From positions 124,001 to 188,000 of the forward strand of contig NZ_JACKXD010000004.1 of assembly GCF_014212355.1 (NCBI RefSeq): a DNA stretch of 64,000 bases, written 5' to 3'. Both the position numbers and the translations under genes were made by a program. The stretch is from Halobellus ruber. Its GTDB lineage: Archaea > Halobacteriota > Halobacteria > Halobacteriales > Haloferacaceae. This document shows, one piece after another, positions 36,225 to 44,694 of the stretch (the stretch's first letter is position 1; every line of letters begins with the position of its first letter). The notes below the pieces were generated by a model, which was given only the letters and a program-made list of their open reading frames with translations, made no database searches and had not been told where the DNA came from.

Positions 36225-36925
36225 ACGGCCTCGTCGACGCGGCGCTTGCGAACCCCTGGTCGACGCTCGATCGGCTGCTCGACGGGCCGCTTCACCCTGG
36301 CGGCACCGACGCGACTGCCGCCCTCCTCGACCGCGCTGACGTCGGCTCCGACACGCGCGTGCTCGACGTCGGCTGTGGCGCCGGCGAGGCGCTCGCTGTT
36401 GCCCGCGAGCGGGGCGCCGACGCCGTCGGCGTCGACCCCTCGCCCGACGCGGCCGGCACGATCCGCGGCGACGCAACGGCGCTCCCGATCCGGGAATCGA
36501 GCGTCGACGTCCTGCTCGCGGAGTGTGTGCTCTGTCTCACCGACCTCCCGGCCGCGCTCGGGGAGGCCCGCCGGGTACTGGTCGACGGCGGCCGGCTCGC
36601 TGTCTCGGAGGTCGTGGTCGACGGCGGCGGCCCGGCGGTCCCCGAGCGGGTCGCGGAGGCCCTCTGTCTCTCCGGGGCGCGGAGCCGCGATCGGCTCCGG
36701 TCCGCGATCACGGGCGCCGGGTTCGCGGTTCGGACTATGACCGACCACCACGACGACCTGCTCGCAATGCGGGACCGCGTGACCGACCGGGTCGACTACG
36801 AGGGGCTGCTCGGGCTGATGGGCGAGCGGGGACAACGGGCGCTCGACGCCATCGAGACGCTCGAAACCGCGGTCGAGGCCGGCGAGGTGAGCTACGTCTC
36901 GGTCGTCGCGGACGCGCCGCAGTAA
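36221..36925 (+). CDS. SAM-dependent methyltransferase paired with the radical SAM enzyme (TrsM-like)
   Basis: 234 residues. Class I methyltransferase fold: motif I 'RVLDVGCGAGEALAVARERG' near residue 46, 'VGVDPSPDAAG' acidic loop, 'ECVLCLTDLPAALGEARRVL' motif. The 'LLAECVLCLTD' stretch is characteristic of DVU_1556/TrsM-type methyltransferases found next to radical SAM protein TrsS. The start overlaps the radical SAM stop (ATGA at 36221), so the products are made together. The methyl acceptor is unknown. Confidence 0.78.
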   Translation: MNGLVDAALANPWSTLDRLLDGPLHPGGTDATAALLDRADVGSDTRVLDVGCGAGEALAVARERGADAVGVDPSPDAAGTIRGDATALPIRESSVDVLLAECVLCLTDLPAALGEARRVLVDGGRLAVSEVVVDGGGPAVPERVAEALCLSGARSRDRLRSAITGAGFAVRTMTDHHDDLLAMRDRVTDRVDYEGLLGLMGERGQRALDAIETLETAVEAGEVSYVSVVADAPQ

Positions 36926-37023
36926 GCCGGCCGTCATACCCCCGTTTGTGGCCGGCGGACAGCCTCCCATCCGTCGACCGGTCGTTGGACAGCTATATCA
37001 CGGGCTCGCCCGGGGACGTACGT

Positions 37024-37890
37024 ATGGATGGTGCTGCAGCCCCACTCGTGACCCCGTTCACCGGGGACGGCGACGTCGACGAACGGACGCTCTCCGACCT
37101 CGTCGGCTGGCTTGAGGACCGCGGGATCGACTTCCTCGTCCCCTGTGGGTCGACCGGCGAGGCGGAACTCCTGACCGCCGCCGAGCGGACCCGCGTGATC
37201 GAAACCGTCGCCGACGCGGCCTCGGTGCCGATCCTCGCGGGCACCGGCAGCCCGGGCGTCCGGGAGACCCGCGCGGCGACCGCGTCGGCGGCGGAGGCCG
37301 GCGCCGACGCCGCCCTGGTGGTCACGCCGTTCTACTACCCCCACGACCAGTCGGCGCTTGCGGACTACTACCGCGACCTCGCCGACGCGGCGTCGATCCC
37401 GATCTACCTCTACTCGGTGCCGGCGTTCACCGACGTCCGGCTCGACCCCGGGACTGCCGCGGCGCTCGCCGATCACCCGAACGTCGCCGGGATGAAGGAC
37501 TCCGCCGGCGACGTCGCGAGTTTCGTCCGGCTGGTCCGGGGGACGGCCGACGCCGACTTCGACCCGCTGGTCGGCAGCGGCGGGGTGTTCGCCCAGGCGC
37601 TGGCCGCGGGCGCGACCGGCGGGGTCCTGGCGCTGTCGAACGTCGTCCCCGAGGTGACCGTCGCGATCTACGATGCGGCGTCGAGCGACCCCGAACGGGC
37701 CAGGCAGTTGAACGCCGCGGTGACGGAGCTGAACCACGCGATCACGGCGGAGTTCGGGATCCCCGGGCTGAAGTACGCGATGCGGCAGCGCGGTGCCCCG
37801 GCCGGATGCGCGCGGTCGCCCCACCGGCCGCCGGACGCCGACGCGCGGGCGCGGTTGGACTCGTTGATCGCGGCGATCCCCGAGGTGTGA
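37024..37890 (+). CDS. Dihydrodipicolinate synthase/N-acetylneuraminate lyase family aldolase
   Basis: 288 residues, a TIM barrel of the DapA superfamily. The substrate loop GSTGE is at 42-46, the catalytic Tyr is Y130 in 'YLYSVPAF', and the Schiff-base lysine is K158 in 'VAGMKDSAGD'. Family members condense or cleave pyruvate with an aldehyde. Haloarchaeal homologues act as DapA or as 2-keto-3-deoxy-sugar aldolases, and the context does not decide. It starts at the ATG 37024, 98 bp after the methyltransferase. Confidence 0.88.
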   Translation: MDGAAAPLVTPFTGDGDVDERTLSDLVGWLEDRGIDFLVPCGSTGEAELLTAAERTRVIETVADAASVPILAGTGSPGVRETRAATASAAEAGADAALVVTPFYYPHDQSALADYYRDLADAASIPIYLYSVPAFTDVRLDPGTAAALADHPNVAGMKDSAGDVASFVRLVRGTADADFDPLVGSGGVFAQALAAGATGGVLALSNVVPEVTVAIYDAASSDPERARQLNAAVTELNHAITAEFGIPGLKYAMRQRGAPAGCARSPHRPPDADARARLDSLIAAIPEV

Positions 37891-38009
37891 GCGACGCGGA
37901 ACCACGCACCGAGCGGTCTCCCCTAACTTCCGACGCCGATCGGTCGACGGGCACGGCCGGTGCAACGTCTTGGGCAAACGCTTCCGGCGGTCGGCGACGA
38001 CGTTCGCGT

Positions 38010-38802
38010 ATGCCCATCAGGGACGTACTGCAACGGGTCGGCGAGTCTGCCCGCGATATTCATCGGGTTCACGTTGATCCCGACGGCGCTGGGTGCGGCA
38101 CACCACATCGACCACGTCGTCCGCGGGAACCACGTCGGCTGGCCGATCACGCCGGCGGTGACCCCCTTCACGTACAGTCTCGCGATCTACCCGCTCCTGG
38201 TAGTCGGGCTCCTGCTGACGCCGACCGGACGGGTCGGAGCCCGCTTTTGGGTCGGCTTCCTCGCGCTCAGCACGGGGATGCTGGCGTACTTCCACGTCAG
38301 CCCCTGGGCGGTCGACCCGCCGCAGGACGTGATCCTGCCGTACGCAGACCCGCTCGTGGGCTACGTCGCGTTCGCCGTCCTGCTCGCACTCATCGGCTCC
38401 GCCGCGTTCGGGACGGCGTACGCGGCTGTGTTGTGGCGCCGACACGGCTCTCAACGGTCGAAAACGGGAGCCCCACCGGATGCTTCCGCGCGACCGGGGG
38501 GAGTCGTGACCCGATGGCGTTCCGACAGCGGCGCGCGACCGACCGCGTCGTCGCGCAGTTACCCCTTTCCCGCGACTGACCGGGGTCGGTTGCGACCCCA
38601 CGTGGCGGGTTCGCTCGGCTCTCCCCGTCGACGGTGGCCTCATACTGTCGGCTATACTCGCGTGACGGATTTCGACACCCCGGGGTGTGGAAAATCTTCA
38701 CGTAGTTATAGCCGACAGTATCAGCCAGCGGCCGCTCCCGCGGTACGGCACACAGTCGGTCGACCGAAGCCCGGGTTTTTATTCGGCGGGTTTCACGACT
38801 GA
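38010..38802 (+). pseudogene. Frameshifted four-TM membrane protein gene
   Basis: The ATG at 38010 opens MPIRDVLQRVG. At about 38040 the natural continuation (ASLPAIFIGFTLIPTALGAA) is in the +1 frame. Deleting one G from GGCG would join the two as '...QRVASLPAIF...'. The joined product has four hydrophobic segments and a His-rich first loop ('GAAHHIDHVVRGNHVGWPI'). The frame runs into MITE copy B at 38642 and stops at 38802, so the 3' end is not original. It is either a true frameshift or a sequencing error. Homology is not recognised beyond a haloarchaeal membrane family. Confidence 0.55.
38642..38721 (-). mobile_element. 80-bp palindromic MITE, copy B
   Basis: ATACTGTCGGCTATA at the left and TATAGCCGACAGTAT at the right, with the central hairpin CGACACCCC/GGGGTGTGG. 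The arm variants are swapped relative to copies A and D: TCGCGTGACGG on the left, ACTACGTGAAG on the right. The element is therefore inverted. It sits in the 3' part of the frameshifted membrane gene. The flanks 'CTC' and 'CAG' give no clear target duplication. Confidence 0.85.
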
Positions 38803-38804
38803 GC

Positions 38805-39167
38805 GTGATCCGACGCCGGTTCCTCGTTGCCCCGGCGGGTCTGCTCCCGCTTGTCGGTTTACCGGACGACCGGGGAATCCGACCACGATGCTCGCTGTCA
38901 ACCGGGACGACGTGCCGCACACCGTGACTGTCCGGGCCGTCCAGCGCGGGACACTGCGCGTGGCAAACACGGTCCGAGGTGGCGAGTACGGGGACCGCCG
39001 AACTCGGCGAACTGCCGTGGAAAAGCGGCCGGGACCGAGTGACCGTCCAGGTGAACGACGGGACCGTCATCGCACGCGAGTTCCGCTCCGACGAGTGATT
39101 CAACCAACTCGACGTGGTCGTCGACAGCGACGGGTCAGCCGAGTTGAACCGGGCACGGGCAGCGTGA
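38805..39167 (+). pseudogene. Shattered gene for a small exported protein
   Basis: From the GTG at 38805 the sequence begins VIRRRFLVAPAGLLPLVG, a Tat/lipoprotein-like signal. It then shifts frame. One frame gives 'NRDDVPHTVTVRAVQRGTLR' and the next gives 'TGTAELGELPWKSGRDRVTV', then QVNDGTVIAREFRSDE and a stop at 39096. The same frame runs on as FNQLDVVVDSDGSAELN to 39167. Read across at least two frameshifts, this resembles small haloarchaeal secreted beta-sandwich proteins. All pieces are on one strand and in order, so it is decay, not chance. Confidence 0.55.
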
Positions 39168-39196
39168 CCGCCTCGCCCGCTGACCCCCCGAACACG

Positions 39197-39793
39197 TCAC
39201 TCGTACCTCCACTTCGCCAGCAGTACCGCCAGTCCACCGAGGAACAGTCCGATCCCGAGGTCGACGCTTCCGGCAGTCGTCAGCGCCCACAACAACAGGT
39301 TCTCGCCCGGGGACGGATCGGCCGGCAGGCTCGCGGGATCGAGCCTGGTCGACGGGCGAACGACCCGCCGAGCCAGCACCCTCACGCCGGCGCTGACGAC
39401 GGCTGCGCCGACAGCGAGGCCGAGCACCGCGGCGACCCGCTCCCGGAGGTGATCCCGTTCCTCGGCGTCGGTCACCAGAATCCCCCGCGAGACCGGTACC
39501 CAGACGACCATCTCCCGACCGCGGTCGGAGTAGCGCGTCGCTCCCTCCTCGATCAGGTTCGCCTCCTGGAGGCGGTCGAGGTGGTAGCTGACCGTCTGGA
39601 TCGACGTGTCGACCGCCTCGGCGAGCTCCGATGCGGTCCGCGGCTCGGCCAGGAGTTCCCGGTACAGCTCCCGGCTCGTCTCGGAGCCGAGCGCGTCGAA
39701 GACGACGGCGGTGTCCTCGCTCCCGAAGGTGACGACCTTCGGTTCGGCGTCGATCGCTGGCGGTTCCTCCGATCGCGTTAATTCGTCTAACAT
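39197..39793 (-). CDS. Membrane-anchored ArsR-type winged-helix regulator
   Basis: 198 residues. The N-terminal winged helix reads 'VFDALGSETSRELYRELLAE', 'TASELAEAVDTSIQTVSYHL' and 'DRLQEANLIEEGATRYSDRG', typical ArsR-like. Two C-terminal hydrophobic segments (about 115-140 and 165-192) would hold it in the membrane. Similar haloarchaeal one-component regulators often sit beside the genes they control. Its start overlaps the 3' end of the subtilase-like gene by 7 bp, so they are translated together. Confidence 0.82.
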   Translation of the reverse strand: MLDELTRSEEPPAIDAEPKVVTFGSEDTAVVFDALGSETSRELYRELLAEPRTASELAEAVDTSIQTVSYHLDRLQEANLIEEGATRYSDRGREMVVWVPVSRGILVTDAEERDHLRERVAAVLGLAVGAAVVSAGVRVLARRVVRPSTRLDPASLPADPSPGENLLLWALTTAGSVDLGIGLFLGGLAVLLAKWRYE

Positions 39794-41163
39794 CGTGTGT
39801 GTGGTTTCGTCCGGGGTTGGCTGTCCTCGGTTCGCCCTTTGGGCGCCTCGATCCGCTCCACTGCGCCGGTCGCGTTGAGGCGGCCGTACCCGCTTTCGGC
39901 GTCGGCTCCGGCCGGGGGAACGTCGACTGCCGTGTCACAGAGCAGTGTGATAACCCGTTCCGGGGAACTCGTGTCGGCTTCGGAAATGATGAGCGCGGCC
40001 GCGCCGGCAGCGTACGCCGCCGCTGCGGACGTGCCGTCCCGCGGGCCGGCCCACACGGTCGGTGGGGCCACGACGTCGACCCCCCGGCGACCGTCGGGAG
40101 TCGGTCCACGGGAACTGTACGGGGCGAGGCCCGCGTCGTCGGGTGCTGCGGCCCCGACAGACAGCGCCGACGGGGCCGTCGCCGGCGACGCGACGCTCCC
40201 GGCGGGCGTCGCGTTCAGCAGCCGGTGGCGTCGGGTCGTGACCTCGATCCGGACCGGGAGCGGTTCGAACCGTCGCACGGTCCGGTTCGGGAGCCTGACG
40301 GCCACGAACAGATCACCGGGCCGGACCCGGGCGTCCAGCCGCTCGACCCGAACTGATCCGGTCCGGGTTCGTTCCGAGGTCGCGATCCGGGTCACCCCGC
40401 TCGCTCCGGACCGGTACAGCTCCAGGGTGAGATCCCGTGGATACGCCGAGCCGTTCCACCGCAGCCGTGCCTGGACCCGCCCGCCGGCCTGCGTTCCGGC
40501 CCCGACGGGCGGGAGCAGCCGCATCCGAACGTCTCCCCCGAAGGAGTGTAACCCGCGCCGCGTCGGGGTGAGCCGGCCCTGCCAGTGGTTCCGCGCCAGG
40601 TTCCCGGTCGGCGCGACCACGACCGTCCCCCGGTCGGCTGCCCGTTCGACGGCGCTGGCAACCGTTCCGGTTCCGTCACCCGGAGCGCCAAGCACCGTCG
40701 CCGGCACGAGCAGTACGTCCGTCCCCCGGGCCGTGAGCCACTCGATGGCTCGCCGTGCGTCGGTCGGCGTGTCTACCGTCGCGACGAGCAACTCCGCGTC
40801 GGGGGCGATTGCGGCGACTGTGAGCGCGGCAGCGGTTCCGTGCCTCCCACGTGGTTGGCCCGCCGGATCCCGTCGGAAGGAACGTCGCTCCACGATCCGC
40901 GGCCGGAGCTCGGGATGATCCGCGTTGATCCGGGTAACGACGACGATGCCCACGGTCGCGTTCGCCCCCGTGATCCCCCGCTGGTGGAGCGCCCGAATCC
41001 GGGTCGGCACCGACGGCCGCGTCGGCTGCTCCCCGGAAGCGGTGCCCCCCACGAACGTGGCGGTCGGCGTCGGGGCGCGGTCGACGACGTAGACGCCGGT
41101 CCCGGCGGTGACGACGACCGCCGCCAGGACGACCGCTTCGAGGTGCCGTCGCGTCACTCGCAC
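39787..41163 (-). CDS. S8 (subtilase)-family protein lacking the catalytic Asp
   Basis: 458 residues. An N-terminal hydrophobic segment (about 8-27) suggests export. The His motif is present (H108 in 'GRHGTAAA'), as is the Ser motif (S379 in 'DGTSAAAAYAAG'). Where subtilases have V-x-D-x-T-G, this protein has 'VGIVVVTRINADHPEL', with Val/Thr-Arg replacing Asp and Gly near residue 75. The oxyanion Asn region 'VVVAPTGNLARNHW' is kept. So it may be an inactive pseudoprotease. It is coupled to the membrane regulator gene. Confidence 0.75.
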   Translation of the reverse strand: MRVTRRHLEAVVLAAVVVTAGTGVYVVDRAPTPTATFVGGTASGEQPTRPSVPTRIRALHQRGITGANATVGIVVVTRINADHPELRPRIVERRSFRRDPAGQPRGRHGTAAALTVAAIAPDAELLVATVDTPTDARRAIEWLTARGTDVLLVPATVLGAPGDGTGTVASAVERAADRGTVVVAPTGNLARNHWQGRLTPTRRGLHSFGGDVRMRLLPPVGAGTQAGGRVQARLRWNGSAYPRDLTLELYRSGASGVTRIATSERTRTGSVRVERLDARVRPGDLFVAVRLPNRTVRRFEPLPVRIEVTTRRHRLLNATPAGSVASPATAPSALSVGAAAPDDAGLAPYSSRGPTPDGRRGVDVVAPPTVWAGPRDGTSAAAAYAAGAAALIISEADTSSPERVITLLCDTAVDVPPAGADAESGYGRLNATGAVERIEAPKGRTEDSQPRTKPHTRC

Positions 41164-41193
41164 CGCGTCCGCCCCCCTGCCGGTCGCGTCCGG

Positions 41194-42495
41194 TCAGAAC
41201 AGCCCATAGATGTCCCGTAGCAGTTCGCTGTATTCGATCTCGACTTCGTCCGTCGTTCGCGGGTCGTCGTACCGGAGCGACCACGCCTCGGGCCACTCGA
41301 AGAACGACGCGACCTCGTCGGGGAGTTCGGTCCGCGCGCCGACAGTGGGCATAAACCCCTCCCGGGCGGCGAGTTCGGCGGCACTCGACGGACGGAGCGC
41401 CCAATCCACGAACCGGGTGGCCGCAAACGGGTGGGGGGACTCGACCGGCACCCCGAAGAAGAACGCCGAGAACAACGCGCCCTCCGCGGGTGCGGTGTAG
41501 TCGATCGGCAGACCGCGCTCGAACCGAGCGGCGTACATCGGCTCCATTCCGACCGACCCGATGACCGCCCGCCCCGACGCGAACGCCTCGATGGCCTCGG
41601 CGTCGCTGACGAAGAACTCCTCGACGGCCGTCGATTCTCCCCCATCCGACTGCGCGACGAGCCGGCTGTGGTGTGTCTCCAGTAGTTCCCGGATCGCCTC
41701 GAAGTCGTCGGGCGAGCGGGGATCCTGGCCCAGGTACTGGGCGGCGATGTGTGGAAACCGGAGCGGATCGGTACAGACCGCCCGGCCGCTGAACTCCGAG
41801 TCGAACAGCAGCTCCCAGGAGTCCGGCGGGTCGTCGAACCGGTCGGCGTCGTACGTCAGCCCGGCGATCGTCGCTTCGATCGGGACGCCGTAGACGTCGC
41901 CGTCGGACCGGTGAAAGTCGATCTCCCGGAACCGCTGCCGGACGTACTCCCAGTTCGGCATCCGCTCGACCGGAAGCGGGTGGAGGAGGTCCCGCGCGGA
42001 GTCGAGCCGCCAATCCTGTAACGATACCACGTCGACGCGGCGACGCGGCCCGTCGTACGAGCTCGTGCCGCGGACGTCCGCCCACCACCGCCGGACGTCC
42101 CCGACGATCCCGTCGCCGAACGGCCGCCTGTCCTGCCACGCGAACGGCTGGCTCTCGGCTCGGATCGAGATCGACGTCGCGTCGCTGAACGCGTCGTCGG
42201 CCCACCCGATCCACTCCGGGTAGTACGTTCGCGTCACGATCTCGCCCGCCTCGGTGGCGGGGGGCCACGAACCGATCCGCGTCGGCGGCGTCGACTCGGC
42301 CGGACTCGTCGAACACCCGGCGACGGCAGCCGCGAGGGCCGCCGTTCCCGCACGTGTCACCTGCCTCCGGGTCAGTTGCGGCCCGGACTGGCCACCTTCG
42401 GGTCCGGACTCGGTACCTGTCCCATCCGTCCCTGCGTGTTGCCGTGGAGCGTTTCGACCGGGGACCATCGGTTCGATTGTTCGACTCCGTTTCAA
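41194..42495 (-). CDS. ABC-type extracellular solute-binding protein (PotD-like), Tat lipoprotein
   Basis: 433 residues. A long polar N-terminal extension leads to 'LTRRQVTRAGTAALAAAVAG' followed by C, a Tat lipoprotein signal. The mature part resembles spermidine/putrescine-type or other family-1 binding proteins ('VDVVSLQDWRLDSARDLL', 'VYGVPIEATIAGLTYDADRF', 'AIEAFASGRAVIGSVG'). No permease or ATPase gene is near, so it is an orphan or works with an unlinked transporter. It lies 33 bp after the broken HTH gene on the same strand. Confidence 0.75.
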   Translation of the reverse strand: MKRSRTIEPMVPGRNAPRQHAGTDGTGTESGPEGGQSGPQLTRRQVTRAGTAALAAAVAGCSTSPAESTPPTRIGSWPPATEAGEIVTRTYYPEWIGWADDAFSDATSISIRAESQPFAWQDRRPFGDGIVGDVRRWWADVRGTSSYDGPRRRVDVVSLQDWRLDSARDLLHPLPVERMPNWEYVRQRFREIDFHRSDGDVYGVPIEATIAGLTYDADRFDDPPDSWELLFDSEFSGRAVCTDPLRFPHIAAQYLGQDPRSPDDFEAIRELLETHHSRLVAQSDGGESTAVEEFFVSDAEAIEAFASGRAVIGSVGMEPMYAARFERGLPIDYTAPAEGALFSAFFFGVPVESPHPFAATRFVDWALRPSSAAELAAREGFMPTVGARTELPDEVASFFEWPEAWSLRYDDPRTTDEVEIEYSELLRDIYGLF

Positions 42496-42970
42496 AAGCC
42501 CTTCGCCAGACTCAGAGACGCCTCGAAGTTACGTCTCGACGGCGTCCCGGACGATCCTCGATTCCGCCTTTCGCACCAGCTCGCCGGCCGTGCTCGTCGA
42601 ACAGTCCAGTTCGGCCGCAACGTCCGTGATCGAGCCTGTTCGCGGGACGTCGTAGTAGCCGACGGACGCCGCGACGTCCACCGCGGCCTGCTGTCGGTCG
42701 GTCAGCCGTGCTGCCGACGGGGACCGGTCGAACTCCCGTACCTGTTCGATCGTGGGGTCGCCCACCTCCGAGAGCCGCTCGTGGAACGCACTGAGCGCGG
42801 GCGGGTCGCCGACCGCCTCGAACTCGACCGGGCCCGACTCCCGGAGGACGACCGGCGGGAGGAAGATCACCCGCGCCTCCGTGATCGCATCCAGTAGCTC
42901 GGCCGGGAACTCGTACTCCTCCTGCCGGAGGAACGCGTACGTGCCGCCGGGATCGGCAACGAGGCGACTC

Positions 42971-43298
42971 ATACTGTCGGCTATAGTCGCGTGACGGATT
43001 TCGGCACCCCGGGGTGCCGAAAATCTTCACGTAGCGCTCTTGTGAAGCACATTGTTGGTGAGTCAGAGAACTGCTCGGACAATCTCTTTGAGTGCCTCTC
43101 GGCCTGGTTTGCGGAGGATTCGTCGCCGAAGTTGGAACGGTCTGAGATACGCTGTCAGTTTGTCTTTTGAGACGCCTCGATGCGGCGAGAGCCACCGTCG
43201 CGCCGCGTCACCCTTGCCCGCTACGCTTTCACAGCGACAGCTCTACCCGATCAACAATCTGCTTCGGAAGAGCGTCACGTAGTTATAGCCAACAGTAT
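42971..43298 (-). mobile_element. 80-bp palindromic MITE, copy C, interrupted by an IS remnant
   Basis: Left part 42971-43034 and right part 43283-43298 add up to exactly 80 bp and match copies A, B and D. The 240-bp insert 43035-43274 and a second TCACGTAG separate them. Orientation is as in copy B. The element lies inside the HTH regulator gene and abuts the ATG of its downstream half. Confidence 0.88.
43035..43274 (-). mobile_element. Internally deleted IS remnant (IS1595/ISH4-like)
   Basis: 240 bp with terminal inverted repeats (CGCTCTTGTGAAGCACATTG and CGCTCTTCCGAAGCAGATTG, about 20 of 23 bp alike) flanked by the 8-bp direct repeat TCACGTAG (43027-43034 and 43275-43282). On the minus strand the frame from about 43210 to the stop at 43063 reads 'RRWLSPHRGVSKDKLTAYLR' and 'REALKEIVRAVL', like the C terminus of IS1595-family transposases as I recall them. 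That family makes 8-bp duplications. The 5' end joins directly to this 3' end, so most of the transposase is deleted. Confidence 0.8.
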
Positions 43299-43596
43299 CA
43301 CAAGACGCGAGTCGACGGCGCCGATCAGCCGTTCGATCGCCGCCCGCCCGCCGTCACACCAGAGCAGCGCGGTCGCGTCGCCGGTCGGGCTCCACATCAG
43401 TATCTCGGCCCGCGTGACCGAGTCCGTCTCCGCCAACCGTTGATGGAGCGGATGCCGCAACCGCTCCGGGTAGGCGATCGAAAACTGGATGCGTTTCATT
43501 CCCTCTTCGGGAGGGGTTCGGACAGCTCGCATATCAATACGCGTGGTTCTCCCGGACGCGGTCACCCGACCGACCCCGGTTCCCACGACGCGCGCC

Positions 43597-44484
43597 CTAC
43601 GACCGGTGTGCGTCGAGGATCTCGGCCCGACTCCGGAGCAACGCCTGCAGGTGATCCGCGGCCGAAAGCGTGTGAAGCCGGGCGGTCGGGAGTGCCGCGC
43701 TGAGCCGCCGGGCGTCGGCGACCGGGACGTTCGCGTCGTCCGCACCGTGCCAGAAGGTCACCTCCGCGTCGACCCCGTCGAGGTCGTTGCCCCACTGCGT
43801 GGCCGTGTGTCGAAGTTCGGTCACGACGCCGCGGCGGGACCGGGCGACTGCCTCGACGAAATCCGCCTTGATGACCTCCTTCACGTCGTCCGGCAGCGCA
43901 TCGGCGCGCTCTTTCGTGGTGTACTGCGCCGCCACGAACGTCGGATCCAGCCGCGCCGCGAGCCACGCCTGCCCCCGGAACAGCCCCCGAAGCACGAGCG
44001 GCGTGCCCGTTGCCAGCGTTCGCAGCACCCGCTGCATCGGCGGCGTGTGCTCGCTGATTCCCGGCGGTGTCGCACCCGAGACGACGTCGACGCGGGTGAT
44101 ACGCTCGGGGCGTGTCCGTGCGGCTGCGAGTGCGTACGGTGCTCCACCCGAAAACGCGACGAGTCCGGCAGTTCGAACGCCGGCATCGTCGAGGACAGCC
44201 GTGATAACTCTCCCGGCGTCGTCGACGCTGTACTCCGGCCACGCCGCGGAGCGTCCGTATCCGGGTCGATCCGGGGCAAGGATCCGGATCCCGGCCCGGT
44301 TTGCTTTGCGATCGAACACCGATCCCAACCGGCGGGATCCGGGCGTTCCGTGGAGGACGAGGACCGGGATCCCTTCGGGATCCCCGTACGTCGCGTACGC
44401 GAGTTGCCGACCGTCCACCGCGACTGTGCTGGGTCCTTCACCCCTCGATACGGGTCGCCGTGTCGCATTCAGGGGCGGCGTCAT
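43597..44484 (-). CDS. Alpha/beta hydrolase
   Basis: 295 residues. Oxyanion motif 'LVLHGTPGSRRL', 'ILAPDRPGYGRS', nucleophile elbow 'GLVAFSGGAPYALA' (G-x-S-x-G variant with Ser in 'FSGGA'), acid in 'WHGADDANVPV' and the late His in 'LSAADHLQALL'. This is a complete catalytic set in the usual order. Probably cytoplasmic, substrate unknown. The start at 44484 (MTPPLNATRR) is preferred to an upstream ATG that would add an unconserved stretch. Confidence 0.87.
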   Translation of the reverse strand: MTPPLNATRRPVSRGEGPSTVAVDGRQLAYATYGDPEGIPVLVLHGTPGSRRLGSVFDRKANRAGIRILAPDRPGYGRSAAWPEYSVDDAGRVITAVLDDAGVRTAGLVAFSGGAPYALAAARTRPERITRVDVVSGATPPGISEHTPPMQRVLRTLATGTPLVLRGLFRGQAWLAARLDPTFVAAQYTTKERADALPDDVKEVIKADFVEAVARSRRGVVTELRHTATQWGNDLDGVDAEVTFWHGADDANVPVADARRLSAALPTARLHTLSAADHLQALLRSRAEILDAHRS

Positions 44485-44694
44485 ATCTACTGTCGTATAC
44501 CTCCACCCACCAACCGCTGCTGCCGGATCCATCCTGTGGTTTATCAACGGCGTGGTACAGCTACCGCCTCGGGAACCGAACGACCCCGCCGGCGATCGGG
44601 TAGGATCGATCGGTGGCGTCGCCGCTGCTGGGTGACTCAATTCGACGTTTCAGCTTGTCCGACCGTTAATAGTACGTTCTACGACCGGGTACCT

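Larger units (their letters stand above)
42529..43499 (-). pseudogene. Bacterio-opsin-activator-type HTH regulator split by a MITE
   Basis: The N-terminal half (43499 down to 43299: MKRIQFSIAYPERLRHPLHQ ... GAVDSRLV) and the C-terminal half (42970 down to 42529: SRLVADPGGTYAFLRQEEYE ... HTH_10) are in order and together make a typical roughly 215-residue regulator. Between them lies a 328-bp insert. 'SRLV' occurs on both sides, as expected from an old target duplication. The MITE end supplies 'AT' of a new ATG at 42972, so the C-terminal half (148 residues, with HTH 'LTDRQQAAVDVAASVGYYDV') may still be translated. Confidence 0.85.
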
